Shown: piece by piece, positions 48,475-59,316 of the stretch
How the letters are laid out: every line of letters starts with the position of its first letter
Position numbering within the stretch: the first letter of the stretch is position 1
Assembly: GCA_012103455.1 (NCBI GenBank)
Contig: WLWT01000001.1
Location: 1,784,001-1,848,000, forward strand
DNA from: Gammaproteobacteria bacterium
GTDB lineage: Bacteria > Pseudomonadota > Gammaproteobacteria > HK1
Reading direction: 5' to 3'
Length of the DNA stretch: 64,000 bases
Position numbers and translations under genes: made by a program
The notes under the pieces: generated by a model
Database searches by the model: none
Seen by the model: the letters and a program-made list of their open reading frames with translations, nothing else
What the model was told of the DNA's origin: nothing

Positions 48475-49427
48475 GCGGGCAGTTGCTGGTCTGTCTGATG
48501 GGGCCCACCGCGGCGGGCAAGACTGTCCTCGCTATGGAGCTGGCACGGACGTTTCAATGTACGCTCATCAGCGTGGACTCGGCGCAAGTTTACCGGCATA
48601 TGGATGTGGGTACGGGTAAACCCACGGTCGCGGAGCGGACGGTGGTGCCACATCACCTAGTCGATATCCGCGAGCCCCATTGCACCTACTCGGCGGCGGC
48701 TTTCGCGGCGGATGCGCGAGAAGTCGCGCATGCCGCTTGGGCGGCGGGCCATATTCCGCTGCTGGTGGGGGGCACCGGCCTTTATTTCAGAGCCTTGCTA
48801 TCCGGGCTGTCCGCGTTGCCGAGCGCGTGCCCTGGATTGCGCGAAGAGCTTGAGAGTGAAGCGGCACATATCGGTTGGTCAGGCCTGCATCGCCGCCTCG
48901 CCGAGTTGGACCCAGCGACGGCGGCACGGCTGCATCCCAACGATGCCCAGCGTATTCAGCGGGCTCTGGAGGTGTGCTTAACACTGAGAAAGCCGATGAG
49001 CGAGTATTTGGCTGGCGCCGTGCCATCCCCCCTGCTTGCGCTTGGAGGGCGCCTGCTGAAGTTGGTGGTGAGTCCAGCCGATAGGACGGTTTTGCATCGC
49101 CGCATCGCACTGCGTTTTGACAGGATGTTGACCGATGGACTGGTGGGCGAGGTGCAGAGCTTACGTGTGCAACCTCGAATTCACCGCCACTTACCGGCTA
49201 TGAAGAGCATCGGTTATAGGCAGACATGGGACTACTTGGAGGGCGAGATCACGCGGCATCAACTGTCCGAGCAGGTGAAGGCGGCCACGCGTCAACTCGC
49301 CCGCCGCCAGCTCACATGGCTACGGCGTGAAACGCAGGTTCATTGGCTGGATAGTACAGATGGGGCGCTGGTTGGCAGGGCAAGCAAATTGATCGGCGAG
49401 GCGCTAAGAGGCAGCGCGAAGCCTTGA
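48471..49427 (+). CDS. miaA: tRNA dimethylallyltransferase MiaA
   Basis: MiaA, 318 residues, TTG start overlapping the mutL stop (TTGA). It prenylates A37 of tRNAs that read UNN codons. P-loop LMGPTAAGKTVLAMELA, SVDSAQVYRHMDVGTGKP, LLVGGTGLYFRALLSGLSAL and the C-terminal RQLARRQLTWLRRE are typical. hfq follows, as in E. coli. Confidence 0.95.
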   Translation: MSGQLLVCLMGPTAAGKTVLAMELARTFQCTLISVDSAQVYRHMDVGTGKPTVAERTVVPHHLVDIREPHCTYSAAAFAADAREVAHAAWAAGHIPLLVGGTGLYFRALLSGLSALPSACPGLREELESEAAHIGWSGLHRRLAELDPATAARLHPNDAQRIQRALEVCLTLRKPMSEYLAGAVPSPLLALGGRLLKLVVSPADRTVLHRRIALRFDRMLTDGLVGEVQSLRVQPRIHRHLPAMKSIGYRQTWDYLEGEITRHQLSEQVKAATRQLARRQLTWLRRETQVHWLDSTDGALVGRASKLIGEALRGSAKP

Positions 49428-49538
49428 TGAATTATACTGCTGGCCCAATCTGTCGCATACTGTATTGGCTCGTACAGGCGTGCTGAGTTCGAATATCGGC
49501 ACTGCCCATAACAATCACAAAAGTAGGGAGAGATTCCG

Positions 49539-49787
49539 ATGAGTAAGGGCCAGTCCCTACAGGACCCTTTTCTCAACATGCTGCGCAGGGAGCGTATTCC
49601 CGTGTCCATCTTTTTGGTCAACGGGATCAAGCTGCAGGGGCAGATAGAGTCCTTCGATCAATTCGTTGTCTTATTGAAGAATTCCGTGAGTCAAATGGTG
49701 TACAAGCACGCTATTTCGACGGTTGTACCTTCCCGGGCGGTGAGGTTGCCGCGGCCTGATGAAGAAGGTGAAGAGGACCTGGGCTGA
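49539..49787 (+). CDS. hfq: RNA chaperone Hfq
   Basis: Hfq, 82 residues with a short acidic tail. Sm1 and Sm2 motifs: [40 protein letters not shown], and [12 protein letters not shown]. It forms hexamers that pair small RNAs with mRNAs. The ribosome-binding site GGGAGAG is good. It begins 112 bp after miaA. Confidence 0.97.
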   Translation: MSKGQSLQDPFLNMLRRERIPVSIFLVNGIKLQGQIESFDQFVVLLKNSVSQMVYKHAISTVVPSRAVRLPRPDEEGEEDLG

Positions 49788-49849
49788 TTTGAAGTTGGCA
49801 CAGCCCAAGCCAGCTCGGACATTGGCGTGCTGCGGATGGCGAACGGACG

Positions 49850-51142
49850 TTGTTTGAGCGCCCGCAAGGTGGGGATCGCGCCATACTGGTGCATCTCACG
49901 GCCAGTGAACGGGCAGATGGCGAATTATCCGAATTGGCGCGTTCCGCTGGCGCGCAGGTGCAAGCGGAGATAGCTACTAGCCGCGCGGCGCCCGATCCAC
50001 GGCACTATATCGGGCTCGGTAAGGTGCAGGAGCTACGCGATGCAGTGGCCGCTCACAGCGTCGATCTGGTTATCTTCGGTGTCACCTTAAGCCCTTCACA
50101 AGAGCGTAACCTGGAACGCGAACTGCATTGCCGAGTCTTGGATAGAGCGGGTCTTATACTCGACATCTTCGCCCAACGGGCGGCGTCTTATGAGGGCAAA
50201 CTACAAGTAGAACTGGCTCAGCTAGAGCACTTGTCTACCCGTCTGGTACGAGGCTGGACCCATCTGGAGCGGCAAAAAGGCGGCATCGGACTGCGCGGTC
50301 CCGGTGAGACCCAGTTGGAAACCGACCGGCGCTTGATAGCTCAGCGTATCAAGCAGATCCGCGCGCGCTTGGATCAGGTGCGCAGCAGGCGCTCGCTGGC
50401 GCGGCGCGCGCGCCAGCGAGCGGCACTGCCGGTGACCTCTTTAGTGGGATACACCAATGCCGGTAAATCAACCCTGTTCAACCAGCTGACCGGAGCTGGG
50501 GTGACCGCACTGGACTAGTTGTTCGCCACCCTCGATCCCACTTTCAGGCGGCTGTCGTTACCGAGCGGTGCCAGTACCGTTGTTGCCGATACGGTTGGGT
50601 TTGTAAGCCGGCTTCCTCATGATCTGATTGCGGCTTTTGAAGCCACATTGGAAGAGAGCCGTCTAGCGCAATTGTTGCTGCATGTCGTAGACGCTAGCGA
50701 TCCGGAGCATGCCGAGAAAGTGGAACAGGTCATGGAGGTGTTGGAGCGCATCGGCGCTCATCAAGTGCCGTGGCTGGAGGTTTACAACAAAGTCGATAGA
50801 TTGGCGCTTGCACCGCGGGTAGATGTCGATGAAACAGGTGTGCCCGTACGTGTATGGGTCTCTGCGGTCAGTGGTGCCGGGATAGATCTACTACGTCAGG
50901 CGATTGCGCATCGCCTACAAGGCAATGCCATCGTGATGCAAGTGATGGTACCGTGGCATCATGCGCCGGTGCGTGCTGCGCTCTACCAGTCGGTGGATGT
51001 ACTGTCCGAGGACGTGTACGAAGGACGGGGATGGCGCCTGCACGTGCAGGCGACGCGGTCTCATATAGAGCGTATCATTGCCGATGATGGACATGATGCC
51101 GGCCAAGTGGATGGCGTACAAGTAGCCCTCGCCAGTGCGTAA
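49850..51142 (+). pseudogene. hflX: GTPase HflX interrupted by one in-frame amber codon
   Basis: Read through a single TAG at 50516-50518, the gene encodes a full HflX of about 430 residues. HflX is a ribosome-associated GTPase that splits stalled ribosomes. TTG start (FERPQGGDRAILVHL). The N-terminal domain has PDPRHYIGLGKVQEL, GIGLRGPGETQLETDRRLI and G1 SLVGYTNAGKSTLFNQL. The TAG sits between TALD and LFATLDPTFRRL, where relatives have Gln or Met; CAG to TAG is the simplest change. G3 VADTVGFVSRLPHDLI and G4 YNKVDRL are intact. A TTG directly after the TAG could allow a separate C-terminal product. Either a young pseudogene, readthrough or a base error. Confidence 0.88.
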
Positions 51143-51480
51143 CTGGAGTGATCTTGTCATCATACTTGTGAACAGGCTTCAGGGGCTAGTACTCAGGGCT
51201 CAGTATCCTCAGAGTCTAGTACGTGGCGATCAAGCTCGGCATAATGCCGGATCGTCATAATTGTTTCTTTACGGGCGATGGTCGGTTCTACCGGAGCGGC
51301 GTTAACCTCGAGCAACCATTTATGATCAAGCATCCATATCGAGGAGGGTTTCTCGCCAACCGCTTGCTGTCTCGCCTCAGTCAGCCTACTGTGGACCTGC
51401 ACCGTAGCTAGCGCTACTTGCAGGATCGCACAGGCAAACCCATATTGGCCCAGAAATGGGTTATACAACGGAGTGCCGCA
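51143..51480. other. hflX-hflK spacer with an unassigned minus-strand frame
   Basis: 338 bp without a recognised gene. A minus-strand frame ending at 51193 reads VQVHSRLTEARQQAVGEKPS, SIWMLDHKWLLEVNAAPVEP and IMTIRHYAELDRHVLDSEDT, which looks somewhat protein-like, but it overlaps the hflK start and matches nothing I know. No terminator or RNA gene was identified. Confidence 0.3.
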
Positions 51481-52677
51481 ATGGCCTGGAATCAACCCGG
51501 CAACAATGGTGACCGGGATCCCTGGGGGCAGCGTAACGGCCAACAGGGTCCACCGGATCTCGATGAGGTCCTGGGCAAGATGCGATCGCGACTGTCCGGT
51601 GTTTTCGGCGGTGGTGGTGGTGGAGGCTCGGGCTCAAGGCCAGCCGGCGGTGGCGGACTTGGTACCGCGGGCGTTGGAGTGATCGTAGGTGTTCTTGTCT
51701 TGGCATGGGGATTTGCCGGGGTCTACATTGTTGAACCGGCGGAAGAGGCTGTAGTTACCCGTTTCGGTAAGTACAACCGAATCGAAGGCCCTGGCCCCCA
51801 TTGGCGCCCGTACTTCATTGAGGACGCGGAGAAAGTCAATGTGGCCAAAGTGCGCAGTGCCGATATCGGGTTCCGGGCAGTATCCAATGAGAGTTCCGTT
51901 GAAGACGAATCGCTGATGCTCACCAAGGATGAGAATATCGTCGATCTGCAATTCGCCGTTCAGTACCGGGTGAGTTCATCGAGGGATTATCTATTCGAGG
52001 TGCGCGATCCTAATCTCACGTTGCGCCAAGCAACGGAGAGCGCAGTGCGCGAGATCGTGGGTAATCAGACGATGGATTTTGTTTTAACAGAAGGCCGCAA
52101 CGCTGTTGCAGTGGAGGCCCGCTCTAAAATCCAAGAGATTTTGGAACGCTATCAAACAGGTTTGCAGGTCATGACAGTGAACATGCAGCGGGCGCAGCCG
52201 CCGGCGCCGGTGCAAGAAGCGTTTGACGATGCCGTGCAAGCCCGTGAGGACGAGGAACGTACCAAGAACGTAGCCCGGGCTTACGCCGCAGATATCCTAC
52301 CTAAAGCCGAGGGTGAAGCTAACGCGATCCGCGAGCAAGCCCTGGCCTATAAAGAGCGTGTGGTAGCGGAGTCGGATGGTGAAACGAGCCGCTTTTTACG
52401 CGTGCTGAACGAATACAAAAAAGCACCTGAGGTGACGCGGCAAAGGATCTATCTGGAGGCGGTCGAGAGCGTCCTTTCGAATACCAACAAAGTGATGATA
52501 GATGTAGAGGGTGGTAACAATCTGACTTATCTCCCGCTCGATCGGATTATGCAGCCGCGTGCTAATAGCGCTGTGGAGGCGGTGGTTTCTGATGTGCCTA
52601 CCACCGTTGCTGGTGTGGAAGCGGCGCTTGATGAACTCAAGCGCAAACGCAACGAACTGCGATCTAGGAGCCGCTAG
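51481..52677 (+). CDS. hflK: FtsH protease regulator HflK
   Basis: HflK, 398 residues from the ATG at 51481 (MAWNQPGNNGDRDPWGQR). A Gly/Asn-rich N-terminal cytoplasmic part is followed by one membrane helix (VGVIVGVLVLAWGFAGVYIV) and the SPFH domain (PAEEAVVTRFGKYNRIEGPG), then a long coiled helix (EDEERTKNVARAYAADILPK). With HflC it forms a membrane cage around FtsH. It abuts hflC with no gap. Confidence 0.96.
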   Translation: MAWNQPGNNGDRDPWGQRNGQQGPPDLDEVLGKMRSRLSGVFGGGGGGGSGSRPAGGGGLGTAGVGVIVGVLVLAWGFAGVYIVEPAEEAVVTRFGKYNRIEGPGPHWRPYFIEDAEKVNVAKVRSADIGFRAVSNESSVEDESLMLTKDENIVDLQFAVQYRVSSSRDYLFEVRDPNLTLRQATESAVREIVGNQTMDFVLTEGRNAVAVEARSKIQEILERYQTGLQVMTVNMQRAQPPAPVQEAFDDAVQAREDEERTKNVARAYAADILPKAEGEANAIREQALAYKERVVAESDGETSRFLRVLNEYKKAPEVTRQRIYLEAVESVLSNTNKVMIDVEGGNNLTYLPLDRIMQPRANSAVEAVVSDVPTTVAGVEAALDELKRKRNELRSRSR

Positions 52678-53553
52678 ATGAGTGCCCTGAAAGTGATTGC
52701 ATTGGTAGTGCTGATATTTGTGGCGGTCGCCGCGCCCATGTCCTTATTTACCGTGCACCAGACCGAAGTCGCTCTGTTACGCCAACTGGGTGAGATTAAA
52801 CGGGCTGACTATGAGCCGGGCTTGTACTTCAAATGGCCGGTGGTTCAGAACGTTCTCAAGTTCGATGCGCGTATTCAGTCGTTGGATTCAGAACCGGAGC
52901 TGTTCCTGACCAGCGAGAAAAAGAATGTCAGCGTGGACTCCTTCGTGAAATGGCGCATCAATGACGTCACCACTTATTACAAAACTACCGGTGGCATCAA
53001 AAACACGGCGGACCTGCGCTTAGGGGAAGTTCTACGCAAGAACTTGAAGGACGAATTCGGTAAGGCGACCATCCGCGACGTTATATCCGATGATCGGATA
53101 CGCATCATGGAAATCGTCAAGGATGTGCTCAACGATTACGGTGAATCGCTAGGCATACACGTCGTCGATGTACGCATCAAGCGCATCGACTTGCCGACTA
53201 CAGTGAGTACTTCTGTGTTCCGCCGCATGCAGGCGGAGCGCCAAGAAGTGGCTAAGCAGTACCGGTCCCGCGGTGAGAAGGAAGCGAAAACGATTCGTGC
53301 CCGGGCGGATCGCGAGCGCGAAGTCCTGTACGCCGAGGCGCGCCGGGACGGCGAGCGTACCCGGGGTGAGGGGGATGCTCTGGCGGCGGAAATCTATGCG
53401 CAGGCGTACAGCCAAGATCCGGAATTCTATGCGCTATACCGCAGCTTGAGCGCCTACAAAACCAGCTTTGGTGGCAATAGTGATGTGCTGCTCATGAAGC
53501 CTGATTCGGAATTCTTCCGCTACTTCAAGGACCCTAAGGGAGGCACGCCATAA
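52678..53553 (+). CDS. hflC: FtsH protease regulator HflC
   Basis: HflC, 291 residues. One N-terminal membrane helix (VIALVVLIFVAVAAPMSLF), SPFH domain (FTVHQTEVALLRQLGEIKRA), then a charged helix (EKEAKTIRARADREREVLYA) and QDPEFYALYRSLSAYKTSFG near the end. Partner of HflK. Confidence 0.96.
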   Translation: MSALKVIALVVLIFVAVAAPMSLFTVHQTEVALLRQLGEIKRADYEPGLYFKWPVVQNVLKFDARIQSLDSEPELFLTSEKKNVSVDSFVKWRINDVTTYYKTTGGIKNTADLRLGEVLRKNLKDEFGKATIRDVISDDRIRIMEIVKDVLNDYGESLGIHVVDVRIKRIDLPTTVSTSVFRRMQAERQEVAKQYRSRGEKEAKTIRARADREREVLYAEARRDGERTRGEGDALAAEIYAQAYSQDPEFYALYRSLSAYKTSFGGNSDVLLMKPDSEFFRYFKDPKGGTP

Positions 53554-53590
53554 CGCATCGCGGGCCGGGATTGTTAGTTCTCATTGCGTC

Positions 53591-53788
53591 ATGGGCGGTC
53601 TTGACTGGCAAGATCTGTTGAGTGCAATCGCCTTGATGATGGTGTTCGAGGGCCTCGGTCCGTTCATGGCGCCGGATGGCTGGCGCCGCATGGCGCAAGC
53701 CGCTTCTAAGACTGCCTCCAAGACGATTCGCGCCGTTGGGCTGGGCTTGATGATTGTCGGTCTCGCGCTATTGAACTTGGTCCGTTAA
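53591..53788 (+). CDS. DUF2065 small membrane protein
   Basis: 65 residues, two membrane helices (WQDLLSAIALMMVFEGLGPF and GLGLMIVGLALLNLV). DUF2065 proteins commonly follow hflC in gammaproteobacteria; function unknown. hisZ, often next, is absent and purA follows directly. Confidence 0.85.
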   Translation: MGGLDWQDLLSAIALMMVFEGLGPFMAPDGWRRMAQAASKTASKTIRAVGLGLMIVGLALLNLVR

Positions 53789-53844
53789 GGGAACCACTGT
53801 AGTTGTGCAGCCTCCTATCGATTAGCTGCACATCGATTCACTGA

Positions 53845-55188
<1,344 letters not shown>

Positions 55189-55258
55189 ATGGAGCACTGG
55201 GCAAATAGGGCATCAGGTAAGTAGAGCAGCGGATGGCGGCGGCGGGCTTAAAAGCGCT

Positions 55259-55840
55259 ATGAGCCAGAACACGTGGCTACATCAGTTGATTCGAGGAGCT
55301 GTTCGGCCATTGGTGTACACTCCGGTGACGCCTAATCATCTGACCACGGCTCGGCTCATTTCAGGTCTTGCCGCCGCCACCGTGTGGGCGTTTGGCTTGA
55401 ATCTAGGCGGTGCTATCTTATTTGCCGTGTCCATCCTGCTCGATCGGGCGGACGGAGAACTGGCTCGTCAGCAGGGCAGTGCCAGCAGCTTTGGACACCG
55501 TTACGATATTGTCACCGATGCCGTGTCGAATGCTGCAGTAATGATCGGCATCGGTTACGGATTGCGTGAAGGCCCCTTGGGAGCATGGGCTTTGGGCGCG
55601 GGCATCATTGCCGGGCTCGCGATCGCTTACGTACTGCTGGCGATGGTTCGGCGCGAGCGTGAGGCGGGTGAGGGGGCGGCGGCGTTTGCCGCCGTGGGCG
55701 GATTCGATGCGGACGATGCGATGCTTGTCATTCCCGTCGGTATGGCATTGGGTTTGGGTAATCCACTGATCGTAGCGGCTGCCATAGGGGCGCCCGCCGC
55801 GGCGCTTATCATCACTGTTAAATTTCGCCGCCGCAGGTGA
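55259..55840 (+). CDS. CDP-alcohol phosphatidyltransferase family protein
   Basis: 193 residues from the ATG at 55259. Membrane protein with the full signature DRADGELARQQGSASSFG followed by HRYDIVTD, keeping all four metal/catalytic aspartates. About five membrane segments (GLAAATVWAFGLNLGGAILF, LGAGIIAGLAIAYVLLAMV). Substrate alcohol unknown; not PssA or PgsA by neighbourhood. A broken relative lies just downstream on the opposite strand. Confidence 0.85.
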   Translation: MSQNTWLHQLIRGAVRPLVYTPVTPNHLTTARLISGLAAATVWAFGLNLGGAILFAVSILLDRADGELARQQGSASSFGHRYDIVTDAVSNAAVMIGIGYGLREGPLGAWALGAGIIAGLAIAYVLLAMVRREREAGEGAAAFAAVGGFDADDAMLVIPVGMALGLGNPLIVAAAIGAPAAALIITVKFRRRR

Positions 55841-55876
55841 TAGAGCGGTAATATCAGGTACCTTTGCACAAAAACA

Positions 55877-56474
55877 CTAAGTCTTGCCTTTATAGTACAC
55901 CAAACAGGCAAAGGTCCAAGCCAGGTAAACAATGGCATCTATTCTTGCGAGGGCGAAGAATGGGACCAAGGTTCTAAGCCAGGTGATGGGGGCCAGTAGA
56001 TAAAGAAGGTCTTCCAACTCAAAGCCGGCAAAAGCGGGATAACCGAGCGCATTCTTACCGTCCATGGTCCGATCTATATCGACGTTAAGAAGCATCGCCA
56101 AGAGCGTGCTTAAAGCTCCGGCTGCGCCCAGCCATCTAGCATAGCGCGGAATCTTGCAGGCCAATGCCGAGCGCGGCGAACAACGCCGCGTAGCTGAGTC
56201 CGCCCGCAGCATAGTCCAAATAATGTCCGACTTTGGACGTGCGCTCGGTCAAGCGCGCCAGTTCGCCATCGAAGTGATCTAAAAAGCGGGCTAGTACGAA
56301 GACGCTGGTACCCCAGTTGGCCCAACTTGGGTCGCCGTGGGCGAGCGCTATCGCACCCGACCACGCTAACAACAGCGTAAACACTGTTATCTGATTAAGG
56401 GTGAGCGGTGTGGCCGCCAGCGGTTTTACCGCTATTCGGGCCAATCGTTGGTTCCAGGGGATCATTGAAGGCAC
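55877..56474 (-). pseudogene. Second CDP-alcohol phosphatidyltransferase, frameshifted and missing a catalytic Asp
   Basis: The upstream frame reads PLTLNQITVFTLLLAWSGAI and the signature FLDHFDGELARLTERTSKVG followed by HYLDYAAGG; the fourth Asp is Gly. The frame ends QDSALC at about 56136. The neighbouring frame continues YARWLGAAGALSTLLAML through LEDLLYLLAPITWLRTLVPF to 55877. One indel separates the two. With both a shift and a lost catalytic residue it is unlikely to act as a transferase. Confidence 0.78.
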
Positions 56475-56719
56475 TGTATCGCGCCGCTGCCTGCAGTATT
56501 TATATTTGGGGGTTACAGCAAAAGTTTATAGTACGGCTTTACGGTATCTGCGATAGTGGATGCATTGATCGATCGAAGCCCCTTGCAAAGCTCTTGAGCA
56601 AAAGCCTTTTATGAAAAAACTTGATCGAAAGACCTTGAACCAAAAAGAACTTATAGTGCAGTAATAGAAGAGGACCCATGACTCAGCCGGTTGCCGGCCC
56701 TATTGTAGATCACTCACAA
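56475..56719. other. Spacer between the broken transferase and tRNA-Leu
   Basis: 245 bp, AT-rich for this genome. It should contain the termination region of tRNA-Leu (transcribed leftward) and the start region of the broken transferase gene. I see no ORF or repeat of note and no strong T-tailed hairpin. Confidence 0.4.
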
Positions 56720-56806
56720 TGGTGCCGAGGAGAGGACTTGAACCTCCACGGGGTTGCCCCCACTAGCACCTGAAGCTAGCGCGTCTACCAATTCCGCCAC
56801 CTCGGC
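56720..56806 (-). tRNA. tRNA-Leu, anticodon CAG
   Basis: 87 nt including an encoded CCA end (56722-56720). The 7-bp acceptor stem GCCGAGG pairs with CCTCGGC. The D-arm GGCGGAATTGGTAGACGCG is typical of leucine tRNA. The anticodon stem CTAGC / GCTAG closes the loop TTCAGGT, placing CAG at 34-36. A long variable arm TGGGGGCAACCCCG and a T-arm with GTTCAAGTC follow. It reads CUG codons. Confidence 0.97.
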
Positions 56807-56881
56807 AGCGTCAGCGAGTCTTTAGATGCACGCCAGACACTAAGCGCGCCAATTTACTTAGGAGTCTTAGAACTGTCAACA

Positions 56882-59101
56882 ATGCCGAAATGGCGATTAG
56901 CCGATGATCCAGCGACCAAACTGGACCCCCGTCAATCCGAGAGAAAGCCCATTCCCAGCCGCGATTATCTGATCCGGCATCTCACCGAACTGGCCAAGCC
57001 GACTGGGGTGGATTCGCTCTGCGCATCATTAGGCTTACGGGACGAAGAGCAGTGTGAAGGCGTGCGCCGACGCCTGGCGGCTATGGTTAGGGACGGCGAA
57101 TTGCTTCAGAACCGGGCCGGAGGCTACGGTTTAGTCGGCAAGATGGACTTGATCCGCGGCACCGTGGAAGCGCATCGGGATGGTTACGGCTTCTTACGCC
57201 CGGATAACGGCGGTGATGATCTATTCCTCTCACCGCGCACCATGCGTGCTTTGGTGCATGCAGACCGTGTGCTGGCGCGTTTGTCGCGCTCTGGACAAGC
57301 CGGCAAAGAAGAAGCCAGAGTGGTGCAGATTTTGGAGCGAAATACCTCATTGGTGGTGGGGCGTTACTTTCGTGAGCGCGGCATCGGCTTCGTCTATCCG
57401 GAGCGGCGTATCCTCCATCGAGATTTATTGATACCACCCGATTTGGCGCACGACGCTCAAGACGGCCAAATGGTGGTGGCCAAACTGGTGGAGCAGCCTT
57501 CGCTTCGAACCCGCCCCGTGGGGGAGGTCGTCGAGATATTAGGCGAGCACATGGCGCCAGGCCTCGAGATCGATGTGGCGATCCGCGCCCACGGCATCCC
57601 CGATACTTGGCCGCCTGAGGTGGAGCAGGAGGTGCGCGGCGTCTTGCCGGAGGTTGCGCAAGCCGACAAAGCCGGGCGCACGGATTTACGTGAGTTGCCG
57701 CTGGTAACCATCGACGGCCCTGATGCCAAGGACTTCGACGATGCTGTTTATTGCAAACGCACCGCCAAAGGCTGGTGCCTGGCCGTAGCCATAGCCGATG
57801 TTGCCGCGTATGTATTACCTGGTACTGCGCTGGATAAGGAAGCCTACCGGCGTGGCAACAGCACTTATTTCCCGGGCCGGGTGGTGCCGATGTTGCCGGA
57901 AGTCCTGAGCAATGGTTTGTGCTCCCTCAATCCTCATCGCGACAGACTGTGCATGGTGTGCGAGATGCACATTGACGATTTCGGGGACATTTACCGGTCG
58001 CGCTTTTTTGAAGCGGTGATGTGTTCCAAGGCGAGGTTGACTTATGACGAGGTAGCGCAGGCGGTGGTTGAGCGGGATCGCCATGTGCGCGATCGCTTAG
58101 GGGAAGTGGCCGCGCATCTAGATGAATTGTATCGGCTGTGCAAAGCCTTATTGGGCGCGCGTGAGCGGCGCGGGTGTATGGCATTCGAAAGCAGCGAGAC
58201 ACAGATCATTTTCGGTGCAGGCCGCAAGATAGATCGTATCTTGCCGGTGACTCATAACGATGCTCATCGCATGATCGAAGAGTGCATGATCGCGGCTAAC
58301 GTCTGCGCGGCGCGTTTCTTGCAGCGCAAGCGAGAGGCGGGTTTGTACCGCGTACATGAGCCACCCAAGGCAGACAAACTGGCTGCACTGCGCACCTTCT
58401 TATCTCCTCTAGGCTTGCGGCTTGGCGGTGGTAAGGCGCCGCAACCACAGCATTTTGCCGCTTTGGCCAAGCGTGCCCGTTCTCGTCCCGATCGTGGTCC
58501 GATTCAAACGGTTTTGCTGCGTACGATGCCGCAAGCCCGTTATAGCGCTTCGTGCGACGGGCACTTTGGTTTGGCCCTGCCGCAGTACACACATTTTACC
58601 TCTCCTATTCGGCGCTACCCGGATCTGGTGGTGCACCGGGCCATCAAAGCGGTGTTGTACCCATCGGGCGCTACTGCTACTACCAGCGACATGGCCGAGA
58701 TGGGAGCGCATTGCTCCCGTACGGAGCGCCGGTCCGATGAGGCGGGATGGGATGTAAGCGCGTGGCTCAAGTGCGAGTACATGCTCGATAAAGTAGGCGA
58801 AGTTTTTGATGGGACCGTCAATGGGATCGCCCCGTTTGGCGCTTTCGTGCAATTGGATGGGATCTACGTCGAAGGCTTGGTGCATGTCAGTGTGCTCGGG
58901 GCGGATTATTTCCATTTTGACGCGACGCGCCTCAGTTTGACCGGGGAGCGCTCGGGCAAAACGTTCAAGCTTGGCGAGCGTATGAAAGTACGCTTGGTTC
59001 GGGTTGATCTGGATGAGCGAAAGATAGATTTCGAGCCGGTTTTTCCGGCGAACAGGCGCGAGATGATGGTCAGTTCCAAACGGAGTAGACGCCGGTGTTA
59101 A
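56882..59101 (+). CDS. rnr: Ribonuclease R
   Basis: RNase R, 739 residues, a processive 3'-5' exoribonuclease that degrades structured RNA. N-terminal winged helix (SRDYLIRHLTELAKPTGVDS), cold-shock domains (GTVEAHRDGYGFLRPDNGGD), the RNB catalytic centre TIDGPDAKDFDDAVYCKR with its aspartates, YTHFTSPIRRYPDLVVHRAI, and a C-terminal S1 domain (VFDGTVNGIAPFGAFVQLDG). It lacks the long Lys-rich tail of E. coli RNase R. rlmB, usually between rnr and rpsF, is absent. Confidence 0.95.
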   Translation: MPKWRLADDPATKLDPRQSERKPIPSRDYLIRHLTELAKPTGVDSLCASLGLRDEEQCEGVRRRLAAMVRDGELLQNRAGGYGLVGKMDLIRGTVEAHRDGYGFLRPDNGGDDLFLSPRTMRALVHADRVLARLSRSGQAGKEEARVVQILERNTSLVVGRYFRERGIGFVYPERRILHRDLLIPPDLAHDAQDGQMVVAKLVEQPSLRTRPVGEVVEILGEHMAPGLEIDVAIRAHGIPDTWPPEVEQEVRGVLPEVAQADKAGRTDLRELPLVTIDGPDAKDFDDAVYCKRTAKGWCLAVAIADVAAYVLPGTALDKEAYRRGNSTYFPGRVVPMLPEVLSNGLCSLNPHRDRLCMVCEMHIDDFGDIYRSRFFEAVMCSKARLTYDEVAQAVVERDRHVRDRLGEVAAHLDELYRLCKALLGARERRGCMAFESSETQIIFGAGRKIDRILPVTHNDAHRMIEECMIAANVCAARFLQRKREAGLYRVHEPPKADKLAALRTFLSPLGLRLGGGKAPQPQHFAALAKRARSRPDRGPIQTVLLRTMPQARYSASCDGHFGLALPQYTHFTSPIRRYPDLVVHRAIKAVLYPSGATATTSDMAEMGAHCSRTERRSDEAGWDVSAWLKCEYMLDKVGEVFDGTVNGIAPFGAFVQLDGIYVEGLVHVSVLGADYFHFDATRLSLTGERSGKTFKLGERMKVRLVRVDLDERKIDFEPVFPANRREMMVSSKRSRRRC

Positions 59102-59167
59102 ATGGGCGGCACCGATGGAGGCCGGCATCGAACTGCCAGGAAAAGGCGCGCGCGCCGCAAAAGAGTC

Positions 59168-59316
59168 TTGCCGTATAAGAACAATGGGACGTACTATTAA
59201 CTGTTTTAGCCGTCCGTTTTACGGGGCGGTCTCCTTGCCTTACCGCTTTAGACGGAAGGCGATCGTGGATCATGTTTGCTTGTTACGGTCCACCTATTCC
59301 GAGAGGAGATTTACCA
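59168..59316 (+). promoter_or_regulatory. rpsF leader: candidate promoter and S6:S18-type autoregulatory hairpins
   Basis: A candidate sigma-70 promoter is TTGCCG (59168-59173), 18-bp spacer, TACTAT (59192-59197). Two hairpins follow. The first is at 59210-59229 (CCGTCCGT, TTT, ACGGGGCGG). The second is at 59237-59260 (GCCTT, bulged A, CCG, loop, CGGAAGGC), ending 56 bp before the rpsF start. A CCG trinucleotide next to a bulge resembles the S6:S18-binding leader known upstream of bacterial rpsF. A strong GAGGAG ribosome-binding site precedes the TTG start. Confidence 0.5.

Noticed and set aside
59272..59316. ATG at 59272 as the start of rpsF
   Set aside because: It adds 15 residues not found in S6 and covers the strong ribosome-binding site; the TTG at 59317 gives the standard N-terminus.
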